Source of the DNA: Bradyrhizobium sp. CCGUVB1N3 | GTDB lineage: Bacteria; Pseudomonadota; Alphaproteobacteria; Rhizobiales; Xanthobacteraceae | Assembly: GCF_024199925.1 (NCBI RefSeq) | Contig: NZ_JANADR010000001.1 | Coordinates: 5,025,501 to 5,089,500, forward strand | Reading direction: 5' to 3' | Length of the DNA stretch: 64,000 bases | Shown: positions 55,297 through 64,000 of the stretch, piece after piece | Numbering within the stretch: position 1 is the stretch's first letter | Layout: the number at the start of each line of letters is the position of its first letter | The notes under the pieces: model-generated | Database searches by the model: none | What the model was told of the DNA's origin: nothing | The model's input: only the letters and a program-made list of their open reading frames with translations | Made by a program: the position numbers and the translations under genes

Positions 55297-58215
55297 ATGA
55301 ACCAGACCGCATATGCAGGCCCCTACCGGCACGATGTCGCCTTCGAGAGACAGCTCTCTCGCGCATTGGAGGGTGAGGTCCGCTTCGATGCATTCACCCG
55401 CGGACGGTATGCGACGGACGCCTCGATCTATCAGATCATGCCCCAAGGCGTCGCCTTCCCAAAAACCGAGGCAGACATCGCGGCGGCACTGACAATTGCA
55501 GCCGAACACGGAATCCCCGTGATCGCGCGTGGCGGCGGCACTTCTCAGAATGGCCAACCGATCGGCAATGGCCTCGTGCTCGACCTGAGCCGCTACTTCA
55601 ACGCGATCCGCGAGTACGATCCCACGGCCCGTTCGATCTCAGTCGCCCCCGGGATCGTTCTCGAGGCACTCAACACATTCGTCAAGAAAGACGGCCTGTT
55701 CTTCCCCGTCGAGCCGTCGACGGCGAGCCGCTGCACGATCGGCGGGATGACGGGCAACAATTCTTCCGGAGCGCGCTCGCTCAGATATGGCAAGACCGTC
55801 GACAATGTCATCGCACTCAAGGCCATGTTCAATGACGGCGAATCCTTCACGCTAAGTGATCGACCGATCGGCGATAACTCATCTTCGCGCACCCGCGATT
55901 TGATGAACAGGATGCTCGCGCTGGCCGAGCGCCATCGATCCGAGATCGAGACCATCTTTCCGAAGGTCCAGCGTCGCGTCGGCGGCTATAACCTCGATGA
56001 ATTGCTGGCGGTCCGGCCCAACCTCTCCCACCTGCTGGTCGGCTCGGAAGGCACTCTTGCAATCACGACGGAAGCGACACTGCTCCTCTCGCCGCTGCCC
56101 CGGCATCGCGTCATGGGCGTCTGCCACTTCCCGAGCTTTCGGGCTGCCATGGAGACGACCCAGCATCTCGTCGCACTAAATCCCGTGGCGGTCGAGCTCG
56201 TCGACAACAACGTTCTGGTTCTCGGCGCCGACATCCCGCTGTTCATCCGCACTCTCAACGATATCACGAGAGGAAAACCGAACTGCCTCCTCCTGGTCGA
56301 GTTCGCTGGAGATAATCTCTCGGAACTGAAAAAAGATCTGAAACGACTGGATCAATGCATGGCCGACCACGGCTTTGCGGATGCGGTGGTCGAGGTCATC
56401 GAACCAGAGCGACAGAAGCGGGTTTGGGAAGTTCGAGAAGCCTGTCTGAACATCATGATGTCGATGAAAGGGGATGGGAAACCCGTCTCGTTCATCGAAG
56501 ATTGTGCCGTTCCTCTGGAGCACCTGGCCGATTACACGGATGCGGTGACGGCCCTATTCGAGAAGCACGGCACGCGCGGAACCTGGTATGCCCACGCGTC
56601 CGTCGGCTGCCTCCATGTTCGTCCCATCCTGAACATGAAGACCGAAGAGGGCGTCAAGGCGATGCGAGCCATCGCCGAAGAAGCTTGCGACCTTGTGAGA
56701 CGATTCAAAGGGTCGTTCTCAGGCGAACACGGAGATGGCATCTCCCGCTCAGATTTCATCGAGCCGATGTTTGGCGGATCGCTCACACGCGCCTTCGAGG
56801 AGGTCAAGGACGCGTTCGACCCCGGGAACCGGTTCAATCCAGGCAAGATCGTCCGGCCTTATCACATGGACGATCGCAGCTTGATGCGCTTTCCGCCGGA
56901 ATACCGCGCCTCTGCTCCCGCGAAGACAGCTCTCGACTGGTCAGAATGGGGCGGCTTCGGCGGCGCCGTCGAGATGTGCAACAACAACGGTACATGCCGG
57001 AAGATGGCGGGAGGCACGATGTGTCCGTCCTGGCGCGTCACGCGGCAAGAGCAACACCTCACCCGAGGCCGGGCAAATACGTTGCGGCTCGCGATCTCCG
57101 GACAACTTGGCCCGGAAGCCCTAACCTCTCCAGAGATGAAGGAAACACTGGACCTTTGCGTCTCCTGCAAGGGTTGCAAGCGTGACTGCCCCACGGGCGT
57201 CGACATGGCGCGGATGAAAATCGAATTTCTGCACCACTACCATGGTCGGCATGGTCTGCCGCTCAAGGAGTGGCTGATCGCATATTTGCCGCGCTATGCA
57301 CCACTTGCTGCAAAGCTCGCCCCTTTCATGAATTTGCGCGACCGCATACCTGGCTTGGCGTGGCTAACCGAACGCTGGCTGGGGTTTTCGGCGCGACGTA
57401 CATTGCCTGTGTGGCGCGCCCCCTGGCACGACAAGCGTCATCGAGCTTCGCCATCGGACGTCGTGGGAGACGGGCGCGATGTGGTACTCTTCGGCGACAC
57501 CTTCAACCGGTATTTCGAACGCGAAAACTTGGAAGCGGCTGAAAGAGTGCTACAGGCCGGCGGATACCGGATGCATCGTGTCACAGCAAAGGACGGCGGC
57601 CGGCCATTGTGCTGCGGACGAACCTTCCTTTCGGCAGGCCTTGTCGAGGAGGCCCGCCTGGAAGCGAGGCGGACTGCGGAAGCCCTGACGCCATTCGTTT
57701 CGAAAGGGGCACGGATCGTCGGGCTCGAGCCCTCCTGTCTCATGACGTTCCGCGACGAGTTCGCCGCCCTTCTGCCGAAGGAAGACGTTGCACCATTGGC
57801 CAAGGCGGCAAGGCTGATCGAGGAAGTGCTGGCCGACGACCTGGCGACAGGTGCTACCACCTTGTCCTTCCGGGACCAGCAGAGGCGGACCGTGCATTTG
57901 CACGGTCATTGTCATCAAAAGGCGTTCGACGCGATGGGCGCGGTGGAAAAAACCTTGCGGGCTGTCCCGGGACTCGACGTCAAGCCGATCGAGTCCAGTT
58001 GTTGCGGCATGTCCGGAGCATTCGGTTACGCAGCGGCCACGATCGACATCTCGATGGCGATGGGCGAGTTGTCTCTTTTCCCCGCCGTCCGCCAGGCAGC
58101 CCCTGAAGATCTCGTCGTCGCGGACGGCACAAGTTGTCGCCATCAGATCTGGGACGGAGCCGCCCGCGAAGCCGTTCACGTCGCGCGCGTCCTCGCGATG
58201 GCGCTAGACGATTGA
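55297..58215 (+). CDS. FAD-binding oxidoreductase fused to Fe-S/CCG domain (lactate/2-hydroxyacid dehydrogenase type)
   Basis: 972 residues. N-terminal FAD-binding_4 domain (PVIARGGGTSQNGQPIGNGL, CTIGGMTGNNSSGARSLRYG) and FAD-oxidase C domain (residues ~260-540, GTWYAHASVGCLHVRPILNM, GEHGDGISRSDF). Cysteine clusters follow near 561 (EMCNNNGTCRKM) and 622 (CVSCKGCKRDCPTGVDMARM), then a CCG-type domain (LCCGRTFLSAG near 772; SSCCGMSGAFG near 903). It probably oxidises a 2-hydroxy acid (D-lactate, glycolate or 2-hydroxyglutarate) and passes electrons to the respiratory chain. Confidence 0.93.
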   Translation: MNQTAYAGPYRHDVAFERQLSRALEGEVRFDAFTRGRYATDASIYQIMPQGVAFPKTEADIAAALTIAAEHGIPVIARGGGTSQNGQPIGNGLVLDLSRYFNAIREYDPTARSISVAPGIVLEALNTFVKKDGLFFPVEPSTASRCTIGGMTGNNSSGARSLRYGKTVDNVIALKAMFNDGESFTLSDRPIGDNSSSRTRDLMNRMLALAERHRSEIETIFPKVQRRVGGYNLDELLAVRPNLSHLLVGSEGTLAITTEATLLLSPLPRHRVMGVCHFPSFRAAMETTQHLVALNPVAVELVDNNVLVLGADIPLFIRTLNDITRGKPNCLLLVEFAGDNLSELKKDLKRLDQCMADHGFADAVVEVIEPERQKRVWEVREACLNIMMSMKGDGKPVSFIEDCAVPLEHLADYTDAVTALFEKHGTRGTWYAHASVGCLHVRPILNMKTEEGVKAMRAIAEEACDLVRRFKGSFSGEHGDGISRSDFIEPMFGGSLTRAFEEVKDAFDPGNRFNPGKIVRPYHMDDRSLMRFPPEYRASAPAKTALDWSEWGGFGGAVEMCNNNGTCRKMAGGTMCPSWRVTRQEQHLTRGRANTLRLAISGQLGPEALTSPEMKETLDLCVSCKGCKRDCPTGVDMARMKIEFLHHYHGRHGLPLKEWLIAYLPRYAPLAAKLAPFMNLRDRIPGLAWLTERWLGFSARRTLPVWRAPWHDKRHRASPSDVVGDGRDVVLFGDTFNRYFERENLEAAERVLQAGGYRMHRVTAKDGGRPLCCGRTFLSAGLVEEARLEARRTAEALTPFVSKGARIVGLEPSCLMTFRDEFAALLPKEDVAPLAKAARLIEEVLADDLATGATTLSFRDQQRRTVHLHGHCHQKAFDAMGAVEKTLRAVPGLDVKPIESSCCGMSGAFGYAAATIDISMAMGELSLFPAVRQAAPEDLVVADGTSCRHQIWDGAAREAVHVARVLAMALDD

Positions 58216-58226
58216 TCAGCAGGCCC

Positions 58227-58727
58227 CTACTTGGTCGTCTTCTCGGTGGGTAACTTTAGGCCCATCGACGCTTTCACGCGATCCATGACCACCATCGTCC
58301 TGAAATGCTTGACGTTGTGATTCTCGAAAAACAACCGCTTAGTAAGCTCTTCGTAGTCTCTCATCGAAGCAATGGTGATCACCAACAAGAAGTCGTTGTC
58401 GCCAGTAATGTAGTAGCACTGCTGGACTTCGGGAGTTGCTTTGAATGCCTTCTTGGCAGCCTCGAGCAGATCAAGACGCTCGTTTTCTATGTGGACTTCC
58501 ACGAGAAGCGTGATCGGTAGTCCCACAGTCTCTGGATCAAGGATGGCGACGTTGCTTTGGATGACGCCGCCCTTCTGAAGCCTGCTGATCCGGCGTTGAA
58601 CAGCCGCAGCGGAGAGATTGACCATGTCTCCAATAGTGCGTTGCGGAGTTGTGTTGTCGCGCTGAAGAATTTCGAGGATTGCTAGATCATGTTGATCGAG
58701 GTCCTGCACCCCGAGCCTCTCCGGCAT
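58227..58727 (-). CDS. Lrp/AsnC family transcriptional regulator
   Basis: 166 residues with HTH LDQHDLAILEILQRDNTTPQ, RTIGDMVNLSAAAVQRRISR and a C-terminal RAM domain (CYYITGDNDFLLVITIASMR). The ATG at 58727 follows GGAGGGGTTA. It is divergent from the M20 peptidase/amino-acid transporter genes and likely senses an amino acid for them. Its stop faces the FAD dehydrogenase stop. Confidence 0.92.
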   Translation of the reverse strand: MPERLGVQDLDQHDLAILEILQRDNTTPQRTIGDMVNLSAAAVQRRISRLQKGGVIQSNVAILDPETVGLPITLLVEVHIENERLDLLEAAKKAFKATPEVQQCYYITGDNDFLLVITIASMRDYEELTKRLFFENHNVKHFRTMVVMDRVKASMGLKLPTEKTTK

Positions 58728-59077
58728 TAACCCCTCCATCGGCAAGTAAGCCTCTCAAGCTAAAAGCCTTTTTGAGTTCGCGCGCAATATCTTTTCGACG
58801 AGAATCCCCTGCGTCTCGGGCTCCCCTCGCCCCTCCTCCTTTCGTCGACAACCCCGACCCGAGCTTTCGGCGCTCCCCCCGAAATATCGCTCCGAGCGAT
58901 TTCGAGTGAACCACCACAATTCGTTCGGCCAATGCCGAGAAAACGAGGGAAGATTGCATTCGGAAGCTTGAATCCGAGCGCACAACTCGGCCACGCCGCA
59001 ATACTGATCATATCCGAATACGCACATTCTTAAAGCATAAGAACCGCGGCACAGGGAGCGGCAGCGTGGGAGTTCTG
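58728..59077. other. Divergent promoter region between lrp and M20 peptidase gene
   Basis: 350 bases with no supported gene. It should contain the promoters and Lrp sites for both directions; no single operator stands out. Confidence 0.4.
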
Positions 59078-60514
59078 ATGTCTAGCGTTGCCCACCCGAC
59101 CATGAGGGAAGATGCGATCGCCGCCGCGCGAAGCTACGTCGTTGACGGCGGCTTCACGGCCGAGATGGCCCCTCGCATTGCAATCCGCAGCGAAAGCCCG
59201 CGCCAGGATAGCCGCGACGACAACCTTCACTACTTGAACAAGGAAATGCGTCCGCTCCTGGAGCGGATGGGTTTTTCATGCCAGGTCATCGAGAACCCTG
59301 TCGAGCGGCGTCTACCGGCTATGTATGCCGAGCGAATCGAGGATCCGGGTCGTCCTACCATTCTGATCTACGGGCACGGCGACGTCCTGTGGGGCATGGC
59401 TGGCGATTGGAAAGACGGTCGCGACCCCTGGATACTGGATGAAGCCGAAGGTCGCATCTATGGCCGGGGCACTGCGGACAACAAGGGGCAGCACTCAATC
59501 AACCTAGCTGCCTTGCGCATCGTCTTGGAAAAACGCGGCCATCTGGGATTCAACACCAAGGTGCTCATCGAGATGGGCGAGGAGACCGGCTCGCTCGGGC
59601 TAGCCGAACTCGCAAAAGAGCATCGCGATCTGCTTAGGTCGGACTGTCTCATCGCTTCCGATGGCCCCCGTTTGGCAGCAGGTGCTCCAACTTTGTTTCT
59701 CGGCGGTCGCGGCAGCGTCGGCTTCCGTCTCACCTGCAAGATCCGCGAAGGAGCATACCACTCCGGGAACTGGGGTGGCCTGCTCGTCAATCCCGGCATC
59801 AGGCTTGCCCATGCGATTGCCACTATTACCGATCCAACCGGCCGCATCGCGATTCCGGAATGGACTCCGGATCGCATGCCGCCCGAGGTCCGCGCAGCCC
59901 TGAAAAAGATTGCCCTCGAAACAGGCCCCGAGGACCCGGAGATCGACGACAACTGGGGTGAGCCGGGATTGGCGGGCGCGGAACAGGTCTACGGCTGGTG
60001 CAATTTCGAGGTCCTGGCCTTCATTTGTGGCCGGCCTGACGCGCCGGTCAATGCCGTGCCGGGTACCGCTAACGCGATCTGCCAGCTGCGCTATGTCGTT
60101 GGCGTCGATCCGGCGAAAGTTCTTCCCGCCCTGCGCGCCCATTTGGACGCGCGAGGTTTCTCCGACGTGACGATCGAGGAAATCAAGGAAGACTTTTACC
60201 TTGCGACCCGGACCAACCTCGACAACGGTTGGGTTCAGTTCGCTCTCTCGTCGATGGAGACGACGCTCGGTCGCGAAGCATCTTTGTTGCCAAACTTTGG
60301 CGGGTCGCTGCCGAACGAAGTCTTTGCCGAGATCATCGGCATGGCGACCCTCTGGATTCCGCACTCCTATCCGTCCTGCTCCCAGCATGCACCGAACGAG
60401 CACATGCTCGTCTCCGTGGTGGAAGAAGGAATGCAGATCATGACGGGCTTGTTCTGGGATCTCGGAGAGGTAGCGATCCGGGATAGGCAACCAGTCGCAT
60501 CGACGACTGCCTGA
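59078..60514 (+). CDS. M20 family metallopeptidase / amidohydrolase
   Basis: 478 residues. Zinc-site motifs: ILIYGHGDVLWGMAGDWKDG (HxD), GRIYGRGTADNKGQHSINLA (bridging Asp), ALIEMGEETGS-like VLIEMGEETGSLGLAELAKE (catalytic Glu pair), with a dimerisation insert and a C-terminal His (PHSYPSCSQHAPNEHML). Such enzymes hydrolyse dipeptides, N-acyl or N-carbamoyl amino acids. ATG 59078 is used (GGGAG before it); a GTG at 59066 is possible. The amino-acid transporter genes follow directly. Confidence 0.9.
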   Translation: MSSVAHPTMREDAIAAARSYVVDGGFTAEMAPRIAIRSESPRQDSRDDNLHYLNKEMRPLLERMGFSCQVIENPVERRLPAMYAERIEDPGRPTILIYGHGDVLWGMAGDWKDGRDPWILDEAEGRIYGRGTADNKGQHSINLAALRIVLEKRGHLGFNTKVLIEMGEETGSLGLAELAKEHRDLLRSDCLIASDGPRLAAGAPTLFLGGRGSVGFRLTCKIREGAYHSGNWGGLLVNPGIRLAHAIATITDPTGRIAIPEWTPDRMPPEVRAALKKIALETGPEDPEIDDNWGEPGLAGAEQVYGWCNFEVLAFICGRPDAPVNAVPGTANAICQLRYVVGVDPAKVLPALRAHLDARGFSDVTIEEIKEDFYLATRTNLDNGWVQFALSSMETTLGREASLLPNFGGSLPNEVFAEIIGMATLWIPHSYPSCSQHAPNEHMLVSVVEEGMQIMTGLFWDLGEVAIRDRQPVASTTA

Positions 60515-60604
60515 CTCCGACCACTCCTCGCTCGACGAACGGTGATGCCGTAAGGCACGCCCAAGAAAAACAAACACATCGCATTTAACAGGGAAGGAAC
60601 GACT

Positions 60605-61702
60605 ATGGTGACTTTAGGATCCGCTCGCACGCGCGCAGGTAGGCCGCATTCAACACTGGCGATCGCGTTTGGTGCTGCGGCGCTGGTAGCGGCGATGACC
60701 ATCGTCCCGCGAAGCGCCCAAGCCCAGACCGGTCAGAGTGCTCCTCCTTCAGACAAGGTCGACACGCTCGGAGCCATCAAGGCACGGGGGTACTTCATCT
60801 GCGGAGTGGCAGGCGATCGGCCGGGATTCAGCTTCCCGGACAGCAAAGGCGTGATGCAAGGCCTGGATGCGGACATATGCCGCTCGGTCGCAGCCGCGAT
60901 CTTCGGCGACCCGGAGAAGATTCGCTTCACCTCCCTCACCAGCTTGACGCGCTTCCCTGCACTCCAATCCGGCGAAGTCGACATGCTGGCCCGCTTCACC
61001 ACGTGGACTCTCACTCGCGAAGCCAGCCTCGGTCTAGACGTCGCCTCGGTCTATTTCTATGACGGCCAGGGGTTCATGGTGAAGAAAAGCCTGGGCGTAA
61101 AGAGCGCGCTGGAGCTCGATGGCGCCACCGTCTGCGTGACGCAGGGCTCGACAAGCGAGGCCAACATGGTCGACTTCTTCCGCGCCCACAATCTCTCACT
61201 GAAGCCAATCGTCATCGAAAAGATCGAACAGGTCCGCGATGCGTTGGCAAACAACCGATGTGACGCCTATACGAACGATTCCACGCTCCTCGGCTCCCTG
61301 AAATTTGCGATGGGTCCAGCCGGCGACGAATACATTCTTCTTCCCGACATCATATCAAAGGAACCGCTCGGAACCTTCGTCCGCAAGGGCGACCAACGGT
61401 TCTTTGACATCGTTCGCTGGACTTACATTGCCATGCTGACCGCCGAGGAAAGCGGCATCACCAAAACCAATATCGACACCTTCCGGAAGACACGAGACCC
61501 ACAGAATCAGCGTTTCGTGGGCGAGACCGGCGATCTAGGTGCCGCTCTTGGGCTGGATGCGCAATGGGCCGTCAATGTGGTCAAGGCCGTCGGCAATACC
61601 GCTGAGCTCTGGGACCGCACCATCGCAAGCCTGGGCATTCAGCGCGGCGTAAACCGCCTCGCGAAGGATGGTGGCCTTCAATACGCTCCCCCGATGCGGT
61701 GA
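60605..61702 (+). CDS. Amino-acid ABC transporter substrate-binding protein (AapJ-like)
   Basis: A 365-residue periplasmic binding protein (SBP_bac_3). The signal peptide (IAFGAAALVAAMTIVPRSAQ, AQT) is followed by TLGAIKARGYFICGVAGDRP, GFSFPDSKGVMQGLDADICR and CDAYTNDSTLLGSLKFAM. Length and order fit the AapJ/general L-amino acid binders of rhizobia. AGGAACGACT precedes the ATG. Confidence 0.93.
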   Translation: MVTLGSARTRAGRPHSTLAIAFGAAALVAAMTIVPRSAQAQTGQSAPPSDKVDTLGAIKARGYFICGVAGDRPGFSFPDSKGVMQGLDADICRSVAAAIFGDPEKIRFTSLTSLTRFPALQSGEVDMLARFTTWTLTREASLGLDVASVYFYDGQGFMVKKSLGVKSALELDGATVCVTQGSTSEANMVDFFRAHNLSLKPIVIEKIEQVRDALANNRCDAYTNDSTLLGSLKFAMGPAGDEYILLPDIISKEPLGTFVRKGDQRFFDIVRWTYIAMLTAEESGITKTNIDTFRKTRDPQNQRFVGETGDLGAALGLDAQWAVNVVKAVGNTAELWDRTIASLGIQRGVNRLAKDGGLQYAPPMR

Positions 61703-61813
61703 TACCGCTCGCGAGCGGCGGCGTGAGGAAGGCCTTCCGGCAATCCTCTCGTCTTCTCCTAGGGAGACGTACTCTCAATTTGACTCACTTCTTGCAGTTC
61801 GTAGCAGAGCGAC

Positions 61814-63013
61814 ATGACGGCACTCAACAACGACATACAAGCGCACAATCGTCGGGCAATAATGCTGGGCTCGTTTGTTTCAAACGTCGCCGTGCGTAGA
61901 ATCGTTTGGCAAGCGCTCGCAGCGGTTGCCCTGTTTGGAAGCGTCTTCTGGCTCGCCGGCAATCTCCACCACAATCTTGCAGCGCGCAACATCGCATCGG
62001 GTTTCGGCTTCCTTACTCGCGAAGCGGGTTTGCCTATTGCCGAACACTTGATCGCTTACACGCCGGCAGACAGCTATTTCCGCGCGCTTCTCGTAGGGAC
62101 TCTGAATACGCTATCGGTTGCGTTCTGGAGCATCATTCTTGCGACCATTCTCGGCACCGCAATCGGCGTCGCGCGCACTTCGAAGAACTGGCTGCTCGCC
62201 AAGCTTTCTTCCATTTACGTCGATCTGTTCCGGGACGTCCCGCTCCTGCTCCAGCTCTTTCTTTGGTACACCATCCTTCAGAAACTTCCGCCCGTGCGGC
62301 AAGCTCTAAATCCCGTCGCCGGCGTTTTTCTATCGAATCGTGGATTGAGCTTCCCCGTTCTCGATTGGCAAACCGCGCATGGTTGGACGCTGCTCGCCTT
62401 TGTGCTCGGCCTACTGGCGACGACGCTGTACGCGAAGCGAGCGTCGCGCAAGCAACTGGAGGAAGGACGCGCAAAATCGTTCTGGCCGGTAGCCATCACC
62501 CTTTTGGTCATCATCCCGCTCGTCGTCGGGTTCTCGCTCGGCGCATCGACTAACCTTGATATGCCTCAGCCAAAGGGTTTCAACATTCGCGGCGGCGTCA
62601 CCGTTTCTCCGGAATTCTTCGCGCTTCTCGTAGGTCTAGTCATCTACAATGCTGCGTTCATCGCCGAAATCGTCCGATCGGGGCTCGAATCGGTGGGCCG
62701 AGGGCAGCACGAAGCGGCTCGCGCCCTCGGGCTCCATCCGCAAAACATTCTGACTTGGATCGTATTTCCGCAGGCCCTGCGCGTCATTGTTCCTCCGTTG
62801 ACGAGCCAGTATCTGAATGTGACCAAAGGCTCCTCGCTCGCCGTCGCGATCGGCTACCAGGACATTGTGTCCGTCGCGACCACCTCGATGAATCAAACGG
62901 GTCAGTCCATCGAGCTCGTGGGCGTCATCATGGGCGTCTATTTAACGATCAGTCTTTCTATCAGTCTTCTGATGAACATCTACAACGCCCGCGTGGCGCT
63001 GGTGGAGCGCTGA
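61814..63013 (+). CDS. Amino-acid ABC transporter permease (AapQ-like)
   Basis: A 399-residue HisM-type permease with about eight hydrophobic segments. The N-terminal periplasmic loop is long, as in AapQ. The conserved cytoplasmic loop is AARALGLHPQNILTWIVFPQ, ALRVIVPPL. It lies 111 bp after the binding protein and 2 bp before the next permease. The start codon is not certain. Confidence 0.92.
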   Translation: MTALNNDIQAHNRRAIMLGSFVSNVAVRRIVWQALAAVALFGSVFWLAGNLHHNLAARNIASGFGFLTREAGLPIAEHLIAYTPADSYFRALLVGTLNTLSVAFWSIILATILGTAIGVARTSKNWLLAKLSSIYVDLFRDVPLLLQLFLWYTILQKLPPVRQALNPVAGVFLSNRGLSFPVLDWQTAHGWTLLAFVLGLLATTLYAKRASRKQLEEGRAKSFWPVAITLLVIIPLVVGFSLGASTNLDMPQPKGFNIRGGVTVSPEFFALLVGLVIYNAAFIAEIVRSGLESVGRGQHEAARALGLHPQNILTWIVFPQALRVIVPPLTSQYLNVTKGSSLAVAIGYQDIVSVATTSMNQTGQSIELVGVIMGVYLTISLSISLLMNIYNARVALVER

Positions 63014-63015
63014 CC

Positions 63016-64000
63016 ATGACCGCTTTGGTTGAACACATCGTCAATCCGACACCCGTTGAAGCGCGCGAACGCCCGGAATTGATCGGTGGCGGCTTCTTCG
63101 CTTGGGCGCGGGAGAAACTCTTCTACTCTTGGCTTTCCTCGCTCACGACATTGGTCTTGCTGGCGGTCATAACGAAGGCCGGAATCTCGCTGTTTCATTG
63201 GGCTTTTTTGGACGCCGTGTGGAGTGTTCCAGCCGGCCCACAGGGCCCCATAACCGATAGCTGTAGAGCGATAGGAAGGGGAGCTTGCTGGGCAGTCATC
63301 AGGGAGAAGTACCGCTTCATCCTGTTCGGCATATATCCCTTCGAGCAGCAATGGCGACCGGCGATCGTCATCGCCCTTTTCGTCGGATTGTTCGTCGTGT
63401 CTGCGATGAAGCGGTTCTGGCGCATCGAATTGGCAGCACTGTGGGTGCTTACGCTCCTCCTGATCGGACTGCTCATGTGGGGCGGCGTATTCGGACTCAC
63501 ATTCGTTTCCCAGGCAAGCTGGGGCGGCCTGCCACTTACGCTTATCATTGCGACTATCGGGGTCGCGCTCGCGTTTCCGTTGTCAGTCTTCGTAGCCCTT
63601 GGCCGACGCTCGGACCTTCCATTCATCAAATGGCTCTGCGTGGCCTATGTCGAAGTTATTCGCGGCGTCCCTCTGATCACCCTCCTTTTCATGGCGAGTG
63701 TCATGTTTCCGCTGCTGATGCCCGAAGGTGTCAATCTTGACAAACTTCTTCGGGCACAGATCGCTATTATCCTGTTCTTCGCTGCGTATCTCGCGGAGGT
63801 CGTGCGTGGCGGCCTGCAAGCGCTTCCAAAGGGGCAGTATGAGGCCGCCTACGTCTTGGGGCTTTCCTATTGGCAGACTTCGAGACGGATTGTACTTCCT
63901 CAGGCCCTGCGAACGGTCATTCCACCGCTTGTCAACAACTTCATCGGCTTCCTCAAGGACACCTCTCTGGTCCTGATCATCGGTCTATACGACCTCCTGC
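63016..64000 (+). CDS. Amino-acid ABC transporter permease (AapM-like), 3'-truncated by window edge
   Basis: Starts 2 bp after the previous permease stop and is open to the last base. Begins MTALVEHIVNPTPVEARERP, contains FVALGRRSDLPFIKWLCVAY, VEVIRGVPLITLLFMASV and the EAA loop AYVLGLSYWQTSRRIVLPQA, LRTVIPPLVNNFIG. It is the second membrane subunit of the Aap-like general amino-acid transporter. The ATPase gene (AapP-like) is expected beyond the window. Confidence 0.92.
   Translation, partial: MTALVEHIVNPTPVEARERPELIGGGFFAWAREKLFYSWLSSLTTLVLLAVITKAGISLFHWAFLDAVWSVPAGPQGPITDSCRAIGRGACWAVIREKYRFILFGIYPFEQQWRPAIVIALFVGLFVVSAMKRFWRIELAALWVLTLLLIGLLMWGGVFGLTFVSQASWGGLPLTLIIATIGVALAFPLSVFVALGRRSDLPFIKWLCVAYVEVIRGVPLITLLFMASVMFPLLMPEGVNLDKLLRAQIAIILFFAAYLAEVVRGGLQALPKGQYEAAYVLGLSYWQTSRRIVLPQALRTVIPPLVNNFIGFLKDTSLVLIIGLYDLL

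Overview
The window looks like a Bradyrhizobium-type alphaproteobacterial (Rhizobiales) chromosome. This rests on high G+C, Rhizobiales-type carB, greA and trxB proteins, many ABC uptake systems and LysR/TetR/LacI/GntR/Lrp regulators, GC-rich palindromic intergenic repeats, and IS5/IS3-family insertions. No rRNA operon, complete tRNA or CRISPR array was seen.

Layout. Positions 1-10,300 are housekeeping-like: the end of carB, greA with its terminator, a DoxX membrane protein, Lrp, trxB, LysR, two candidate small RNAs with intrinsic terminators, a DapA-family lyase, three very small proteins and an orphan ParA with a perfect 18-bp palindrome upstream. Positions 10,868-13,723 hold an IS5-family element that carries a broken passenger gene and is itself interrupted by an IS3-family element; both have recognisable ends and target duplications. 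Positions 13,724-22,266 hold a cysteine-repeat periplasmic protein, an AEC transporter, an OmpA-type protein, a LacI-rbsA-rbsC-rbsB type sugar ABC operon with a clear operator, a SnoaL-like protein, and fossils of an aquaporin and an AEC transporter.

From about 22.3 kb the region becomes accessory. A metallophosphoesterase and two membrane proteins are followed by an unusual fusion of a nuclease-like N-terminus with a glycine-rich body, a truncated integrase, a 3' tRNA-His fragment (likely att site) and an intact tyrosine integrase. Next comes a divergent catabolic locus (28.5-39.2 kb): TetR, a sugar-isomerase-like protein and HyuB/HyuA on the minus strand; an NMT1-type ABC transporter, an APH-type kinase and a class III aminotransferase on the plus strand. 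Between 39.6 and 42.5 kb there are decayed genes, including a DUF3732-type ATPase and other probable conflict-system remnants, around an intact diguanylate cyclase.

The right third holds further catabolic modules. These are a LysR gene; a TetR/MDR reductase/AhpD-like/acyl-CoA dehydrogenase operon; an SDR; a gamma-glutamyltransferase-like enzyme; an IS5-family (IS1031-like) insertion; a serine-glyoxylate-type aminotransferase divergent from a GntR regulator; a large FAD/Fe-S dehydrogenase; Lrp; an M20 peptidase; and an Aap-like general amino-acid ABC transporter running off the right edge. Together they suggest uptake and breakdown of amino-acid-like or gamma-glutamyl/hydantoin-like compounds. 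The substrates are inference only.
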